This document shows positions 20,565 through 31,662 of a stretch of 64,000 nucleotides of DNA, piece after piece; positions within the stretch are counted from its first letter, which is position 1, and each line of letters starts with the position of its first letter. The DNA is taken from positions 62,001-126,000 of the forward strand of contig JAHDVF020000413.1 of NCBI GenBank assembly GCA_022606425.2, in the 5' to 3' direction. The notes beneath the pieces were generated by a model that searched no databases, was not told the DNA's origin, and worked only from the letters and a program-made list of their open reading frames with translations. The translations under genes were made by a program, and so were the position numbers. This DNA comes from Lepidostoma basale. Lineage: Eukaryota; Arthropoda; Insecta; Trichoptera; Lepidostomatidae.

Positions 20565-21405
20565 ACTAACCATCACGCTGTTTCATCGGAGGGGTAAACG
20601 GAGAGGATGGACCGCCATACCGTTCTGTCCTGACATACCTCTCTAGATTCCTTCACATTCATATATCGTAACATGCATGCTCGTCGATTTTTCCGACTTC
20701 GAATGTGGCCGCCTTTTCGTATTTGATTAACCCTTACCACTCCTTTGTCGAATGCCAGCCGACATCGCTATATGTACGCTACAACTCAGTTATCGGCTGG
20801 CAGCTGACAAGATAAGACTTGCGCGCGCGGTGTATTTATTCGATAAGACGGTGCGCAACACTTGACTTTCTTGTGATATTCGTTAAAAAAAACATTTAAT
20901 TTCACGTTTAAATAAGATTTTGACTGATTTCTGCAAATTCACATAACCTAAAATGGCGGGAACTTGGCGTAATACGTCATGCAGAGGAGCGATTAGAATA
21001 CAAGCCCCACTTCATTGCGAAACCGGACAAACGTTCTAAAGACTGTACTGTGTGCAGTAACAGAAAGATTTCAGGGGGAAGACGAGAAACAGTGTGGTTT
21101 TGTGAGACCTGTTCCAGAAAACCTGGTCTCCATCCTGGAGATTGTTTTAAAAAGTACCATACTATGCAAAACTATAAATAATCATTACGAATGAATTTTT
21201 AACGATTTTTTTTGTAATTACCTATCAATAAAAATATTTTGACATTATTTAAATGAGAGTTGGCTGACAAACAATATCTAAAAATAATGGAGTGGTAAGG
21301 GTTAATTTGGTCATGCCATGACTTTGGTCTTCCACGGCATCTCTTTCTACTCACACTGCTTGTATACAACATTTAAACCATTCTTCTCTCGTCCATTCAG
21401 ATAAA
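20565..21405 (-). mobile_element. LINE family A 3' fragment, split by a piggyBac-type element
   Basis: Antisense LINE from AACTAACCATCACGCTG (20570) to TTTGA at 20726. It resumes after 21305 with TTTGGTCATGCCATGAC and continues to about 21405. Other copies read TTGATTAATTTGGTCATGCC without interruption, which shows the empty site. Confidence 0.8.
20727..21305 (+). mobile_element. Short piggyBac-type element with transposase C-terminus
   Basis: Flanked by TTAA (20727-20730 and 21302-21305) and bounded by perfect inverted ends CCCTTACCACTCC and GGAGTGGTAAGGG. Inside, the plus strand encodes KDCTVCSNRKISGGRRETVW, then FCETCSRKPGLHPGDCFKKY, the cysteine-rich zinc-binding C-terminal domain of piggyBac-like transposases (about 21040-21180). 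The catalytic DDD domain is absent. TTAA targets and this Cys-rich tail are established piggyBac features. About 579 bases with the duplications. Confidence 0.9.
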
Positions 21406-21677
21406 TTAAGTAAACTTAAAATGGTTGACAACATCTGTAAGACAGTCCGTAGAATTTTGTTTAGTACGGACATAATAAATTTGTATTAATTATCATAATT
21501 ACGTTTATAATATAATTGAAAACTCATTTAACATGTCAAATAATACTTAAATTATTTTTAATGTAAACGCAATTAATATTATGTGTCAAATCCATTACTA
21601 ATTGAACAAATTTAAAATGGTTTATTTAATTTCGGTGAAAAATATGTTCGATGTATAATTTGAAATCGTAGAAAAAT

Positions 21678-21689
21678 CGCGTCTACAAA
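21678..21689 (+). promoter_or_regulatory. Conserved leader block CGCGTCTACAAA before cassette 3
   Basis: Same position relative to the ATG as in cassettes 2, 5, 6 and 7, with T at the variable base. Confidence 0.5.
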
Positions 21690-22273
21690 ATGGCCGCCGT
21701 GCACTGGTCGGTATCGCCCGTATATCACGTTTCTCGACTCGTTGGTATCGCTCCTTACTCTACCGTTGTCGAAGATAATAAGACGTATTGGAGAGTTACT
21801 AAGATTTCCGTTTTATATGTTATTTTTATTATTTTACTTCTATTTGTCGGTTTGTTACCGATATCTCAACATATTTCGCAAGTTGATTTCGAGAGTGGAC
21901 ATGACGACTGGCTCTTATTAGATTCCAATGCATTTAGAAGGATTATTTCGATTTTAACTGGTTTCTTTTGCATTTTCATGTCGTTGAAGAATAGACAATC
22001 GACTTGTGATTTCATGAATAGTTTGCGCGTCTTCGATGTACAATTGAACAACAACGGAATGTTCGTTGACTATGGAAAAGCGCGCCGAATGATTTTGATC
22101 CGTTTCGGCTTTATCTATGGTCTTTTGATAACCACAATATTCGTAGATTTAATTGTTTATGTCATTATGCGAAAGAAGAAGTTTATGTTTTGGATTTTTG
22201 TTATTTCGTTCATAACAATATTTTATTTTTCGATAATGCAGTTCTCTGCTTTTGTCATGCTGTTGCACTCGAG
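21690..22273 (+). CDS. Gustatory receptor N-terminal exon, cassette 3
   Basis: 194 codons plus two bases, donor CTCGAG|GTGAGT, phase 2. MAAVHWSVSPVYHVSRLVG, then IAPYSTVVEDNKTYWRVTKI. Segment 1 is at about 39-60, segment 2 at 83-101 (SILTGFFCIFMSLKN), segment 3 at 133-158 and segment 4 at 166-191 (ending FVMLLHSR). It differs from its group by RVFDVQLNNN where the others read RDFDxxLN. Open. The first 80 bases of the following intron are still alignable with those after cassettes 5, 6 and 7 (TTGTAGC.TAGAAAGACAATG), so the duplicated unit reached beyond the donor. Confidence 0.88.
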
Positions 22274-22439
22274 GTGAGTTTTTTTAATTGATTTCTTAAG
22301 CTCTTAAACAATGTTTGTAGCTTAGAAAGACAATGATGAATATTATACGAGTAGGGTCCGTTAATTTCAGAGAAATTGTTTGCAATAAACGCCGTTTTTA
22401 TTTATTTTTTTATTAATAGTAAAATCAATAATAGTTTAT

Positions 22440-22890
22440 TAATAGAATAAGCTTATACTCCAGCTCTATTATTCCTTGCACTACTCCAACTTCATCTCTT
22501 TCATTTCCAGACCACGACCTAAAATATTACCATCTTCCTTATCAATTACCACCAAGTTATCCACCATCATTCAGTCCTTTACCCCTCCCGCAATCAATGC
22601 GGATAAAAAATAAAAATCCTACCCGATAGCCCACTACGTACCTACCTACTCCGCCAAACAAAATGGTCTCACGCAGGATGCTATATCCTACCACAACTCC
22701 ATCCAGGCACTGCTCCTCTTATCTTCCCCTCGGGAACAGACGTTTTTTAATAAATACAATCCCAACCCTAACTGGTCTTCTCTCATCAAAGCATCTCTCT
22801 CCTGTGCCACTTGGAACAGCTGAAACTTTGCCCATTCCCGTCCACTCTCTTGAGGCATGGCATGACCAAATTAATACATTATCAAAATGT
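22440..22890. mobile_element. LINE mosaic, mostly unrecognised
   Basis: 22790-22852 is antisense family B (CCTGTGCCACTTGGAACAGC and CCCATTCCCGTCCACTC). 22853-22890 is sense family A (AWHDQINT). The part before 22790 carries weak coding signal but no motif I can name. Confidence 0.4.
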
Positions 22891-23335
22891 TAACGCCACG
22901 ATGCTTGATTAATATGGTATCACGTATATGTATCACGTATGACAAAACGTATTGACTACAATATAACTATCAACTGTCAAATTCACAGTCTGTAGGAACA
23001 ATGTTGCCAGTTTAAAAACCAAACCTCTAAAAAAAACACCCTACGTATCATCTAAAGATATCTTCAAATCACTCTAAAAACATTCAATTGTGTTCTTTTT
23101 TAGATAATTAATTAATTTTTCTTTGTATCGCAGACCACGTGGGACAGTTTCATTAATATTAAATACATCTTTGTTCAAATGTCTTTTTATTTGAAATTGA
23201 TTCCTTTCATATCGGTTGGCTTATCGTATCGTTCAACTTTATATGCGTAATAGTTATTTTGGTGTCTTGACAGAACTTTCTTGTTTATATATAACAGTCT
23301 TATTTATCAGTTCTTCAAATTGTTTCAATTGAAGA
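22891..23335. other. No gene seen
   Basis: AT-rich sequence without supportable frames or repeats shared within the window. Confidence 0.5.
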
Positions 23336-23339
23336 ATCT

Positions 23340-23715
23340 TCTTCTTTTTGTCCTGTCACACCTCCGTGGTGCATAGGGCCTCAAGGAACCTTCTCCATCC
23401 GACTCTATCGCATGCCTGATGCCTAACATCATCCCAAGTGACTGCTGCTTTAACCTCGTCCTGCAGGGTTCTTCTCCAGGTGGCTCTAGGTCTGCCTCGC
23501 TTTTTCTTTCCCCCCATAGGGGACCAGTCTAGTGCGCCCTGAGCGATGCAGGCTGGGTTCCGTCTCAGAGTGTGACCGATGCACTGCCATTTGCGTCTAG
23601 CGACTTGTTCTCTAATTGGCTTTTCGCCTGCTATGGTCCAAAGAACGGCATTTGACACTGTTTGGGGCCAATAGATTTTGAATATTGAGCGAAGGCACCT
23701 ATATATAAACACCTG
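23340..23715 (-). mobile_element. LINE C-terminal fragment of a separate family
   Basis: Open for 118 codons on the minus strand: CLRSIFKIYWPQTVSNAVLW, RRKWQCIGHTLRRNPACIAQ, KKRGRPRATWRRTLQDEV, DRVGWRRFLEALC. No second copy was seen in the window. Its edge lies only about 65 bases before the ATG of cassette 4, so it may have displaced that cassette's promoter. Confidence 0.75.
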
Positions 23716-23783
23716 GAGTTTACCAATAACGTCCGCGGTAGATTTCCAAGTCGTTCATTCTCAGCGTTATATTCAATTCTGCG

Positions 23784-24404
23784 ATGCGTTTTGGTATTAA
23801 GCCAGTAAAAAAATGGTCTAAAGTAGCCCCAATATATTGGACGGTTTCGCCTATATATAAAGTTTCTAGACTATTTGGTATCGCTCCCTACTCTTTGATA
23901 GTCAAATCGAATACAGCGCAATACAGAGTGTCAAAATATGCAATTTTCTACACGATTTTAATAACTTTAATTTTGACTATATCTTTCTTATTCGTTTTAA
24001 GACGAGTAGTGATCATAAATCATAATGATAAAAATAAAATAGCACTCTATTCGACATTATTTAGGAGAATTGGTGGAATTTTCACAGGATTTCTTTGCAT
24101 TTTCCTGTCATTAAAATATAGGAAAAAATCTTGTAATTTTTTAAATAATCTTCGGGATTTTGACGACACTCTAAAATCTAAAAGGATCGCTTTTGTTCAC
24201 AATAAATCATACAGAATAAATTTTGTATCAGTTTGGGTCGTTTATTTTTTTCTTACATTTTTTTTTATCAGTAGATTTCATTTGCTATGTCGTTGTATAT
24301 CGACTTACGAAATTTGCTTATTGGATAATTCTCATATCATTTGTTCTAATCTTCTCAACGGTGGTTATACAGTTTAATCTACTCGCTCTGATGATATATT
24401 CGAG
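23784..24404 (+). pseudogene. Gustatory receptor N-terminal exon, cassette 4, frameshifted
   Basis: Starts MRFGIKPVKKWSKVAPIYW and has RLFGIAPYSLIVKSNTAQYR, closest to cassette 8. Coding is intact to HNKSYRINFVSVWVVYFFLT, then a run of nine T (24258-24266) shifts the frame. In the next frame the family sequence resumes (LSVDFICYVVVYRLTKFAYW to LALMIYSR). Eight T would restore agreement, so the change is one extra T, either a true lesion or a homopolymer error. Three more signs suggest decay: the internal Met used by cassette 8 is lost (tgg instead of atg), the donor AG|GTATCT is weak, and a LINE lies right before the start. Confidence 0.8.
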
Positions 24405-24464
24405 GTATCTTTATATCCTTAAAATTACTATCCTAATATTCAAACTTTGGGGGATGTGGTGAGA

Positions 24465-24960
24465 GTAAAAAGCAGTGGAGGTTTCAGCGTTTATTGCAGG
24501 TCACAAGCAATCATACGTTAACAGTATTATGTACTCGTGATAGAGCGTGCGCCTGGACGTCGATAGCAGCTGGGGCTGATGGCTCGCTGGGCTGTAGCGT
24601 CGGTTGGCGGAAGCGAAGACTCGTCGGAAGTTACGTGGCGTAGCAGTGTAGACAGTTGCGTGGCTCTCGTACGTAGACTTGACGGCGTAAACTCGTGTCG
24701 GTTAGAAGTCACAAGAAGGAATACTGTCCATGGTGGTCGGATGTACCGCTTTTATATACTTTGCTTCCATTTTCACACGATGCTCTGCTCTAGTGACCTA
24801 GTGACCAAACTGAATAAATCAGGGCCCCGACCCATCAGTTTTGATAAGTAGGTCCTAAGTCAGGCGTTTTCGGTTATTCGTGTACAATATTTCATCATGA
24901 AATATGCTGGTTCAGCGTCGAAGTCCACTTATGTGGATCACCTACAAAACTACTAGAAAA
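24465..24960. other. Unrecognised, GC-richer island
   Basis: Base composition is higher in GC than its surroundings and a 90-codon frame (24579-24851) is present, without motif. A TTTTATATACTTTGC stretch near 24752 resembles a TATA box, so a solo LTR is possible, but no terminal duplication was found. Confidence 0.35.
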
Positions 24961-24989
24961 TAACCATTATCATTCTAATTGTATTGTAT

Positions 24990-25195
24990 TCTACACTGTA
25001 CGAACCAAGGATCTGCGAATTTCTTTGGGTGTCCTATCTCTAAGGGTTCTACCAGCGATAGGTCCAAAGTTATCATTTCTGTTGTACTTATGAGATGTTT
25101 GGTTCTGACAGTGTCTGCTATTGCTTCGATTCCGTAAGTCATTATGAGCTTGATGCATGTTTTGTAGATCCTGACTTTGCTTTCCACTTCTTCTT
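24990..25195 (-). mobile_element. LINE family C scrap
   Basis: Minus strand: VESKVRIYKTCIKLIMTYGI, then EAIADTVRTKHLISTTEM. It abuts family B at about 25195. Confidence 0.6.
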
Positions 25196-25840
25196 TTTTC
25201 GGTGCCGTGTTAGGTCCCCCCAACGTTGGAGATCATTGCAGCAAAGGCATCCCTATCCTGCGCCACTTGGAACAAGTTCTGAACTCTTGTTATTCCTGTC
25301 CACTCTTTGATGTTCCGCAGCCAGGACAGCTGCCTTCTACTAACTCTCCGACGTCCCTCCACTTTACCCATTAATATCAGTCGAAGTAGGTGGTATTTTT
25401 CTCCCCTTAGCACATGACCCAAATATGAGACCTTTCTAATTTTCACACTCGACAACAGCTCTCTATTGGCTCTGGCTCTCTGCAGTACGTCTGCATTACT
25501 GACCCTATCGGTCCACGGTATACGGAGCATTCTGCGGTATATCTACATCTCGAACGCTTCCAACCGGTTCATTACATTCACTTTCAGAGTGCAGGTTTCG
25601 CAGCCGTATAGTAAAACGGACTATATATAACATTTAATCATGCTTTCCACTAGCTTATTGTCCCAAACCGTGTCCCTCGGGCATTCGGAGACAACTGCTG
25701 CTTTATTAGTCTGTTCTTTAACTTCATTATACAGATCGCTGCAACTAGATAACTCCACACCCAGACATCTAAACTTCATGACTTGTTCTATGGTCTATCG
25801 TCAACAACCGGTTTGCATCTAAGAGGCTGTCTAGATTTCA
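25196..25840 (-). mobile_element. LINE family B, 3' half
   Basis: Minus-strand order: QVMKFRCLGVELSSC region near 25790, NKAAVVSECPRDTVWDNK, the MNRLEAFEM region near 25570, MLRIPWTDRVSNADVLQRA, VSYLGHVLRGEKYHLLRL, WLRNIKEWTGITRV and ISNVGGT. Longest family B copy in the window, with stops near 25540 and 25630. Confidence 0.75.
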
Positions 25841-25954
25841 TTTGTCGACGGATATCAGTAGTACTGATTCACTCCCTCACGTTCTGTCGAAAACGACAAT
25901 GATTCTTTTATTAATCATGGCTTCGATCCTTCTGATTCGGCACTTCTCGCTAGT

Positions 25955-26515
25955 TTAGCAAAAGCTGATAATAATATACAATCTTTTAAAACACCGTTTT
26001 TGTGATGTAATCACCTCAAGGGCGCATTAAGACGTGTTTTAAATCTAAATGTGAACGCTGCATCTGATTGATATTCGCGATTGATTAGAAAGTAAATATA
26101 ATAGAACAAAATATGCAAGTTTTAAATTGGGTATGAAATATGAAAAAGATGGGTTCTCAGTTTAGATCTGAAGTCTGTCGGATCATTTATGCATCTGAGG
26201 TGTGAAGGAAGATTGTTCCAAGCTAATGAACCGGCTTCCGCAAACGCTCGATCCCCGAAATTTGTACTAGGGCAACGCTTTGGCTCAACTAATCTTCCTA
26301 TTGTCGAGGAGTTCGCCAAGCGAAGTGTGGATTTCCTTGTATTTAGGCTGTCCGTTATACAGAGTTCGGATATATAATTTGGAGCCATTCCATGTAGCGC
26401 TTTGAAGACTGTCCAGCAGAGTTTATACTGGATTCTTTCTGGACTCTTAAGCCAGTGAAGTTCTTTGAAATGTTGTTTCCGATTTATCAGATCTCGGCAA
26501 CGAAAGGGTTAAAGC
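25955..26515 (-). mobile_element. CR1-like LINE 3' end
   Basis: Minus strand: RKQHFKELHWLKSPERIQYK near 26480, then APNYISELCITDSLNTRKST and FGDRAFAEAGSLAWNNLPSH, a C-terminal signature typical of CR1-type elements. About 160 bases of 3' untranslated sequence follow, shared with 16968-17085. Confidence 0.75.
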
Positions 26516-26692
26516 CTAATTAATAAGTAAAATCAATAAATTAATTGCAATTATCACAATTACGGCAATATGTACGAGTATACCTGTCAATTATTGTGTT
26601 ATTTAGTTTATTGAAAAAAAGCTATTGATGTTTAATCAATCGAGAATTTTCTAAACAATGAGTTCAATTTATAGTTTACATTGTTGATAAAC

Positions 26693-26704
26693 CGCGTCAA
26701 CAAA
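26693..26704 (+). promoter_or_regulatory. Conserved leader block CGCGTCAACAAA before cassette 5
   Basis: Part of a longer conserved stretch (TTTATAGTTTACATTGTTGAT just upstream) shared with cassettes 6 and 7, so it is the best candidate proximal regulatory block of this group. Confidence 0.5.
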
Positions 26705-27288
26705 ATGGCCGCTGTGCACTGGTCGGTATCGCCCGTGTATTACGTTTCTCGATTGTTTGGTATCGCTCCTTACTCTACCATTGTCGAAGATAATAAGACG
26801 CATTGGAGAGTTACTAAGATTTCCGTTTCATATGTTATTTTTATTATTTTTCTTCTATTTGTCGGTTTGTTTCCGATATACCAATATATTACTGGACATT
26901 ATAATGAGAGCGAACACGAAAACTGGCTCGTTATAATTTCTAATAATTTCAGAAGGATCAGTTCAGTTTTAACGGGGTTTCTTTGCATTTTCATGTCGCT
27001 GAAGAATAGATACTCGACCTGCGATTTCATGAATTGTTTGCGCGATTTCGATACAGATTTGAACAGCAACGGGATGTTTGTCGACTATGGAAGGGCTCAT
27101 AGAAATAATTTGATGGTTTTCGGATTTATCTATTCCCTCTTAATGAGCACAACGTTCATAGATTTAATTATTTTCATCATATTGGGAATGAACAAGTATT
27201 TCTTTTGGCTTTTCATTATTTCGTTCATAATAATATTTTTTTGCTCAATATTTCAGTTCTTGGCTTTTGTCCTGCTATTGCATTCAAG
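26705..27288 (+). CDS. Gustatory receptor N-terminal exon, cassette 5
   Basis: 194 codons plus two bases from ATG at 26705, donor TCAAG|GTAAGT, phase 2. An in-frame ATG at 26681 (LINRVNK extension) exists, but the downstream ATG aligns with all other members and has the ACAAAATGGCC context. MAAVHWSVSPVYYVSRLFG, IAPYSTIVEDNKTHWRVTKI, MSLKNRYSTCDFMNCLRDF, and ending LLLHSR. The first loop reads GHYNESEHENWL, unlike the VDLENG of cassettes 6 and 7, so the outer loop between segments 1 and 2 is where this group diverges most. Open throughout. Confidence 0.88.
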
Positions 27289-27361
27289 GTAAGTTTTTTT
27301 AAATTGATAACTTAAGGTCTATTGTCATGGTTGTAGCATAGAAAGGCAATGTATTATCTTC

Positions 27362-27692
27362 CTTCTTCTTCTTCCTCAGCCTATTCCCGTCCACTCCTGG
27401 ACAAAGGCCTCCTCCATTTGCTTCCATGTCACTCTGTCCTGTGCAGACTGCATCCAGGTTATTTCGACGTGTCTGTTTAGATCATCCTTCCACCGTATTT
27501 GCGGTCGCCCTGCACTTCTCTTCGCCGTCCACGGTCTCGAAATCACCAGTCTTCTTGTCCATTTTTCATCTGAGCTTCTGGCTACGTGACCCGCCCATTG
27601 CCATTTTAGAGTCGCCACCCGGTGGATGATGTCAACGACCTTTGTTTTTTCTCTCACCGTATTCTCACCAATTTCATTAACGTGCAATTGCA
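27362..27692 (-). mobile_element. LINE family D 3' end
   Basis: Minus strand: NTVREKTKVVDIIHRVATLK, WQWAGHVARSSDEKWTRRL, RSAGRPQIRWKDDLNRHVEI, EAFVQEWTGIG and a GAAGAAGAAG tail. Open for 105 codons. Confidence 0.8.
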
Positions 27693-27747
27693 TAAAATTA
27701 TTATTTTTATATGGTTTTTGTTTTTTATTTTCATATGGTGAATACTA

Positions 27748-28742
27748 TTAACTAACTAACTAACTAACTAACCATCACGCCGTCTCCCCGAAGGGGTAGG
27801 CAGAAAGAATGGACTGCCACACCTTTCTTTCCTGACATATTTCTCTCGCTTCCTCAACATTCATACATCGTGTCATGCACGCGCGTCGATTTCTCTGACT
27901 CCTCACATGGCCGACATTCAATATTTGATTTATTTGATCGTGCCACGTTTTCCTTGGTCTTCCTCTATTTCTGGTTCCATTTACATCATTAACATATAAT
28001 TTTTTTACCATTCTTTCTTCATTCATTCTTTCCATATGTCCAAACCATCTTAATGATCCTTTCATTATTTTGTTCATGACACCATCATTCGCACCGCATT
28101 CACTTCTTATATTTTCATTCGACACTCTATCATACACAGAATATCCACACATTCGTCTAAGAGATCTCATTTCTACTGCATTTATTCTACTTTCATCCTT
28201 CCTTTGCCAGTTCCATGCTTCGCTTCCATACATAAGGGTCGGTAGAAGAACACCATTGTGCACTGCCATTCTAGCTTTTTGGATAGGTTTTTGTTTGCGA
28301 TGACAACTTTAAGTGCACCATTCACTTTGTTGCCTGCCCCAACCCTTCTTTCAATATCCCTCTCCACTCTCCCATCTCTTGTAAACATACTACCTAAATA
28401 CACAAACTCAACTACTTGCTCCAAATTTTCACCATTCACGCTAATGTTGCAGACTGTCATGGTTTCTTCCTTTTCAAAAATCATTACCTTGGACTTATTA
28501 ACATTCATCATCAGATCATTTCGCATGCATACCTCATACATACAATTCACCAGGACTTGTAGTTCATGCTCGTTGTCAGCAAGTAGGACAGCGTCATCCG
28601 CATACAAGAGACAGCTTACTGACACTCCGCTCATTTTGGCACCTACATCCAACCCTTTCAGCTCTCTCATACAATTGTCCATATACAGATTAAATAACCA
28701 CGGGGACATTACGCAACCTTGTTTGACACCTTTATTGATACT
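27748..28742 (-). mobile_element. LINE family A, longest reverse-transcriptase copy
   Basis: Minus strand from 28742: NKGVKQGCVMSPWLFNLYMD (RT motif with QGxxxSPxLF), CLLYADDAVLLADNEHELQ (catalytic YADD), NGENLEQVVEFVYLGSMFTR. After a one-base shift near 28265 come LPTLMYGSEAWNWQRKDES, SVYDRVSNENIRSECGANDG, RGRPRKTWHDQINQILNVGH and the ending LSAYPFGETA. The 3' end is a CTAA (GTTA) repeat at 27748-27772. 5'-truncated, but the best reference for this family here. Confidence 0.85.
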
Positions 28743-29027
28743 ATTAAGTTAATGGAATTCACTATTTAAATGTGTTCTTATATTTCCTTTAAATAGTGCA
28801 ATTTATGATGTATTAAAATGATCAAATATTATGTAAAATAATTGTATAAAGCAACAAAATTTTCATGGTGTAAAATGTTTTAGTTTTAAGTCAATTTCCT
28901 GTTCTGTTTTCTAAAGGTCCATAATTATTTTATATGTAACTTATCCCTTCTGTCCCATAATGAGTTTTCTACTCATGGGAATACAATGTAACTATTGTAT
29001 GTTTATAAATAAATAAAAAAAAGTATC

Positions 29028-29108
29028 GTTTCTGACTCTGTCTCTTAGGCTTATTCCTAACATGGCTCTTTCCATGGCTCTTTGGGTCACTCGCAGTTTC
29101 TTGGCACT
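29028..29108 (-). mobile_element. LINE family D scrap
   Basis: Antisense of the KKLRVTQRAMERAMLGISLR region only, abutting family C. Confidence 0.6.
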
Positions 29109-29119
29109 ACTAATATAAT

Positions 29120-29460
29120 ACGAATACTTCTTCTTCGTCATCTAAGTTTAGGTCGTATGACCTGTTGATGTCCAGCCATTTCTCCGCCTCTTTAGCGGCC
29201 TTCCTGGTAATCTCTTGCTGCTTGGGTTTTCATATTTAACAATTTTTGCAATACTTGTATTCTCCACACGGTCCACGTGGTCTCTCCAAAAGCGCCTTCT
29301 GCTTCTTCCCCATCTTATTATGTCTTCGACACCACAGACTGATTCCTCGTTTTCATTTTTGATCCGATATCTGAGGGTAGGGTTCGCATTTCTGCTACTC
29401 TGAGAAGGTTCTTAGTTCTATTGGTATCGGCTCTTACCTCTATTACATACGTCACGTTCA
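29120..29460 (-). mobile_element. LINE family C fragment
   Basis: Minus strand: VRADTNRTKNLLRVAEMRT in broken frame, then WGRSRRRFWRDHVDRVENTS, LPGRPLKRRRNGWTS. Several shifts. Confidence 0.6.
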
Positions 29461-29467
29461 ATACGAA

Positions 29468-29640
29468 TACAACTAACTAACTAACCATCACGCCGTCTCC
29501 CCGAAAGAGTAGGCAGAAAGAATGGACTGTCACACTTTTACTGATGCGGCACTCCATCCTTCTCTTTTCGCCCCGCGGGAGACGTGGTGTGATGGGTTGC
29601 GAACCTCATCGCCACCAATAGGCATCTCCCGCGCACACTT
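29468..29640 (-). mobile_element. LINE family A end with foreign 3' join
   Basis: Antisense 3' end with the same CACTTTTACTGATGCGGC junction as 16861-16965, here continuing into a GC-rich piece (CGCCCCGCGGGAGACG). Two copies with the same junction mean that this chimeric form was mobilised as a unit. Confidence 0.55.
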
Positions 29641-31066
29641 CGATCGTCCAATATCCACAAAATAAATCTAAAACAAATAACAAATAATATAAAATACAAT
29701 GATATAAAATAAAATAACAAAATAAAAATAATTTAACACAAAATGTTCTTTTTTGATGGTGCACATATTGACTATTTAATTTATAATATGTTCCACGAAT
29801 CCACCGTTTTTTTAATTTAGCACATAATGTAATAACACATAATGGTTTTTTCGTTGTTGCACATGTTGACATGAACGATCCGGACTTTTGTGTTTATTTA
29901 ATTTATGTTACACGTATCCATTAGCTGAATTAGCTGAATATCCGAATTAGCTGTAATTAGGCACTTAACCAGCAAGAACTTAAAAATAATATTGAAGAAA
30001 TTATTCAAATTGTCATTGGAACAAATGAAAATTTTATTTTTACATCTGTCAAAATTCTTTGTAAAAACTAATACCTATATTTTTAACAGCAAAAGAGTAC
30101 AAACGTATTACGTGTCACAATTAACTATTATAAAGTGCGGCAACAGTTAAATTGACCAAAACAATTCACTTATACACGACATATCTCCAAATTTACAGGA
30201 GCACCAAATGAACCAAACCAAATTTTCAAAATCAGAAATATAAAAATCAAATCAGTTTATTTTCTCAAATGATAATACAAATAAAATTCTAGTTTCATGC
30301 ATCTATTGAGAACAAGTAATTTTTTCTATATACATACAATTCTTCTGTACGGGCGTATGTAGTCGAACTCGTCCTAAACGGCTGGACCTATTTTGATGGA
30401 ATTTTGTATGTGTGTTTGAGTGGGTCCCTGAATGATTTAGATTCACAATTGAACCCGGTAGGTCACCTTTAAAACTTTCTGGGAAGTTCGGGTTTTAAAT
30501 CAGGGTCTTCTGATTCCTCCATGGCAGCTCTAATTAGGCACTAACAATTTTTCTAATACCTACTCGTCCAGTCTTTAAGTCCTGTCTAGTCCCCACTTCG
30601 ATGGTGCCCTGGAGTTTAGGAAGTTCTTCCGCTGGAGTTTAGAAAGTCTCAGGTCTTGACGTTCGTGGTTGAAGAGTCGATGCCTCTCATTTATTTTATC
30701 TTTTCCACCCTCGTATTTTTACTTAAACTAAATTAAATACAGCCTTTCTACGAAGGCAATATCATAAAATGTAATAAAACCTATAAAAAATATGTTTTTA
30801 TTCCTATTCCTTTATCTTAACGGTGTTTGAATAAGTTTTTTAATTCATCAAAACGATTTAAGCCATTTTAATGACTAATAATTGGAGCATGATTGTTATT
30901 GGAATTTAATGTATAACTACCTATCAAATAATCGGTCAAATTATAACAGTATTTTAATAAAAATAAGTAATTAACATTTTATTAGGTCAATTGTTTCAAA
31001 CCATTTGTTTAATTAATAATTTCGCTTAGCAATGTATTCGATTTATAGTTTGCATTGTTGATTAAT
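29641..31066. other. No gene seen, possible dispersed repeat at 30340-30500
   Basis: AT-rich throughout. Around 30350-30480 a GC-neutral patch reads TAAACGGCTGGACCTATTTT and GAATGATTTAGATTCACAAT, wording I associate with abundant lepidopteran mobile repeats. It has no second copy here and cannot be confirmed. Confidence 0.4.
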
Positions 31067-31078
31067 CGCGTCGACAAA
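31067..31078 (+). promoter_or_regulatory. Conserved leader block CGCGTCGACAAA before cassette 6
   Basis: Preceded by CGATTTATAGTTTGCATTG, nearly identical upstream of cassette 7. Confidence 0.5.
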
Positions 31079-31662
31079 ATGGCCGCCGTGCACTGGTCGG
31101 TATCGCCCGTATATTACGCTTCTCGACTCGTTGGTATCGCTCCTTACTCTACCATTGTCGAAGATAATAAGACGCATTGGAGAGTTACTAAGATTTCCGT
31201 TTTATACGTTGTTTTGATCATTATTTATTTATTTATCGGTTTGATTCCGATATGCCAATATATTGCGCGAGTTGATTTAGAAAACGGGCCCGAAAATTGG
31301 CTCGCATTATATTCAAATGTATTCAGAAGGATAAATTCGATTTTAACTGCGTTTCTTTGCATTTTATTATCTCTGAAGAACAGATACTCGACGTGCGATT
31401 TCATGAATAGTTTGCGCGATTTCGATACAGATTTGAACAACTATGGAATGTTTGTCGACTATGGAAGAGGGTTCAGAATTAATTTGATGGTTTTCGGATG
31501 TATCTATTTCTTCTTAACAGTCACAATGTTCTTGGATTTAGTTCTTTCCGTCATACTGCGAACGAAGAAGTTTACCTTTTGGCTTTTCATTGTTTCGTTC
31601 ATAACAATATTTTATTTTTCCATAATAGAGTTCTCGGCTTTTGTCCTGCTTTTGCACTCAAG
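31079..31662 (+). CDS. Gustatory receptor N-terminal exon, cassette 6
   Basis: 194 codons plus two bases from ATG at 31079 (an in-frame ATG at 31055 is less likely). MAAVHWSVSPVYYASRLVG, IAPYSTIVEDNKTHWRVTKI, loop ARVDLENGPENWLALYSNVF, segments 1-4 as in its group, donor TCAAG|GTGAGT. Open. It and cassette 7 differ at only about 13 of 194 residues and share flanks on both sides, so they are the youngest duplicates in the array. Cassette 6 has unusual changes at otherwise conserved sites (LSVILRTKK where others read LYVIL, and IIEFSAF instead of IIQFSAF). It may be relaxing or adapting. Confidence 0.88.

Noticed and set aside
24579..24851. 90-codon frame in the GC-richer island
   Set aside because: No motif and no homologous copy. 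Length is expected by chance at this composition.
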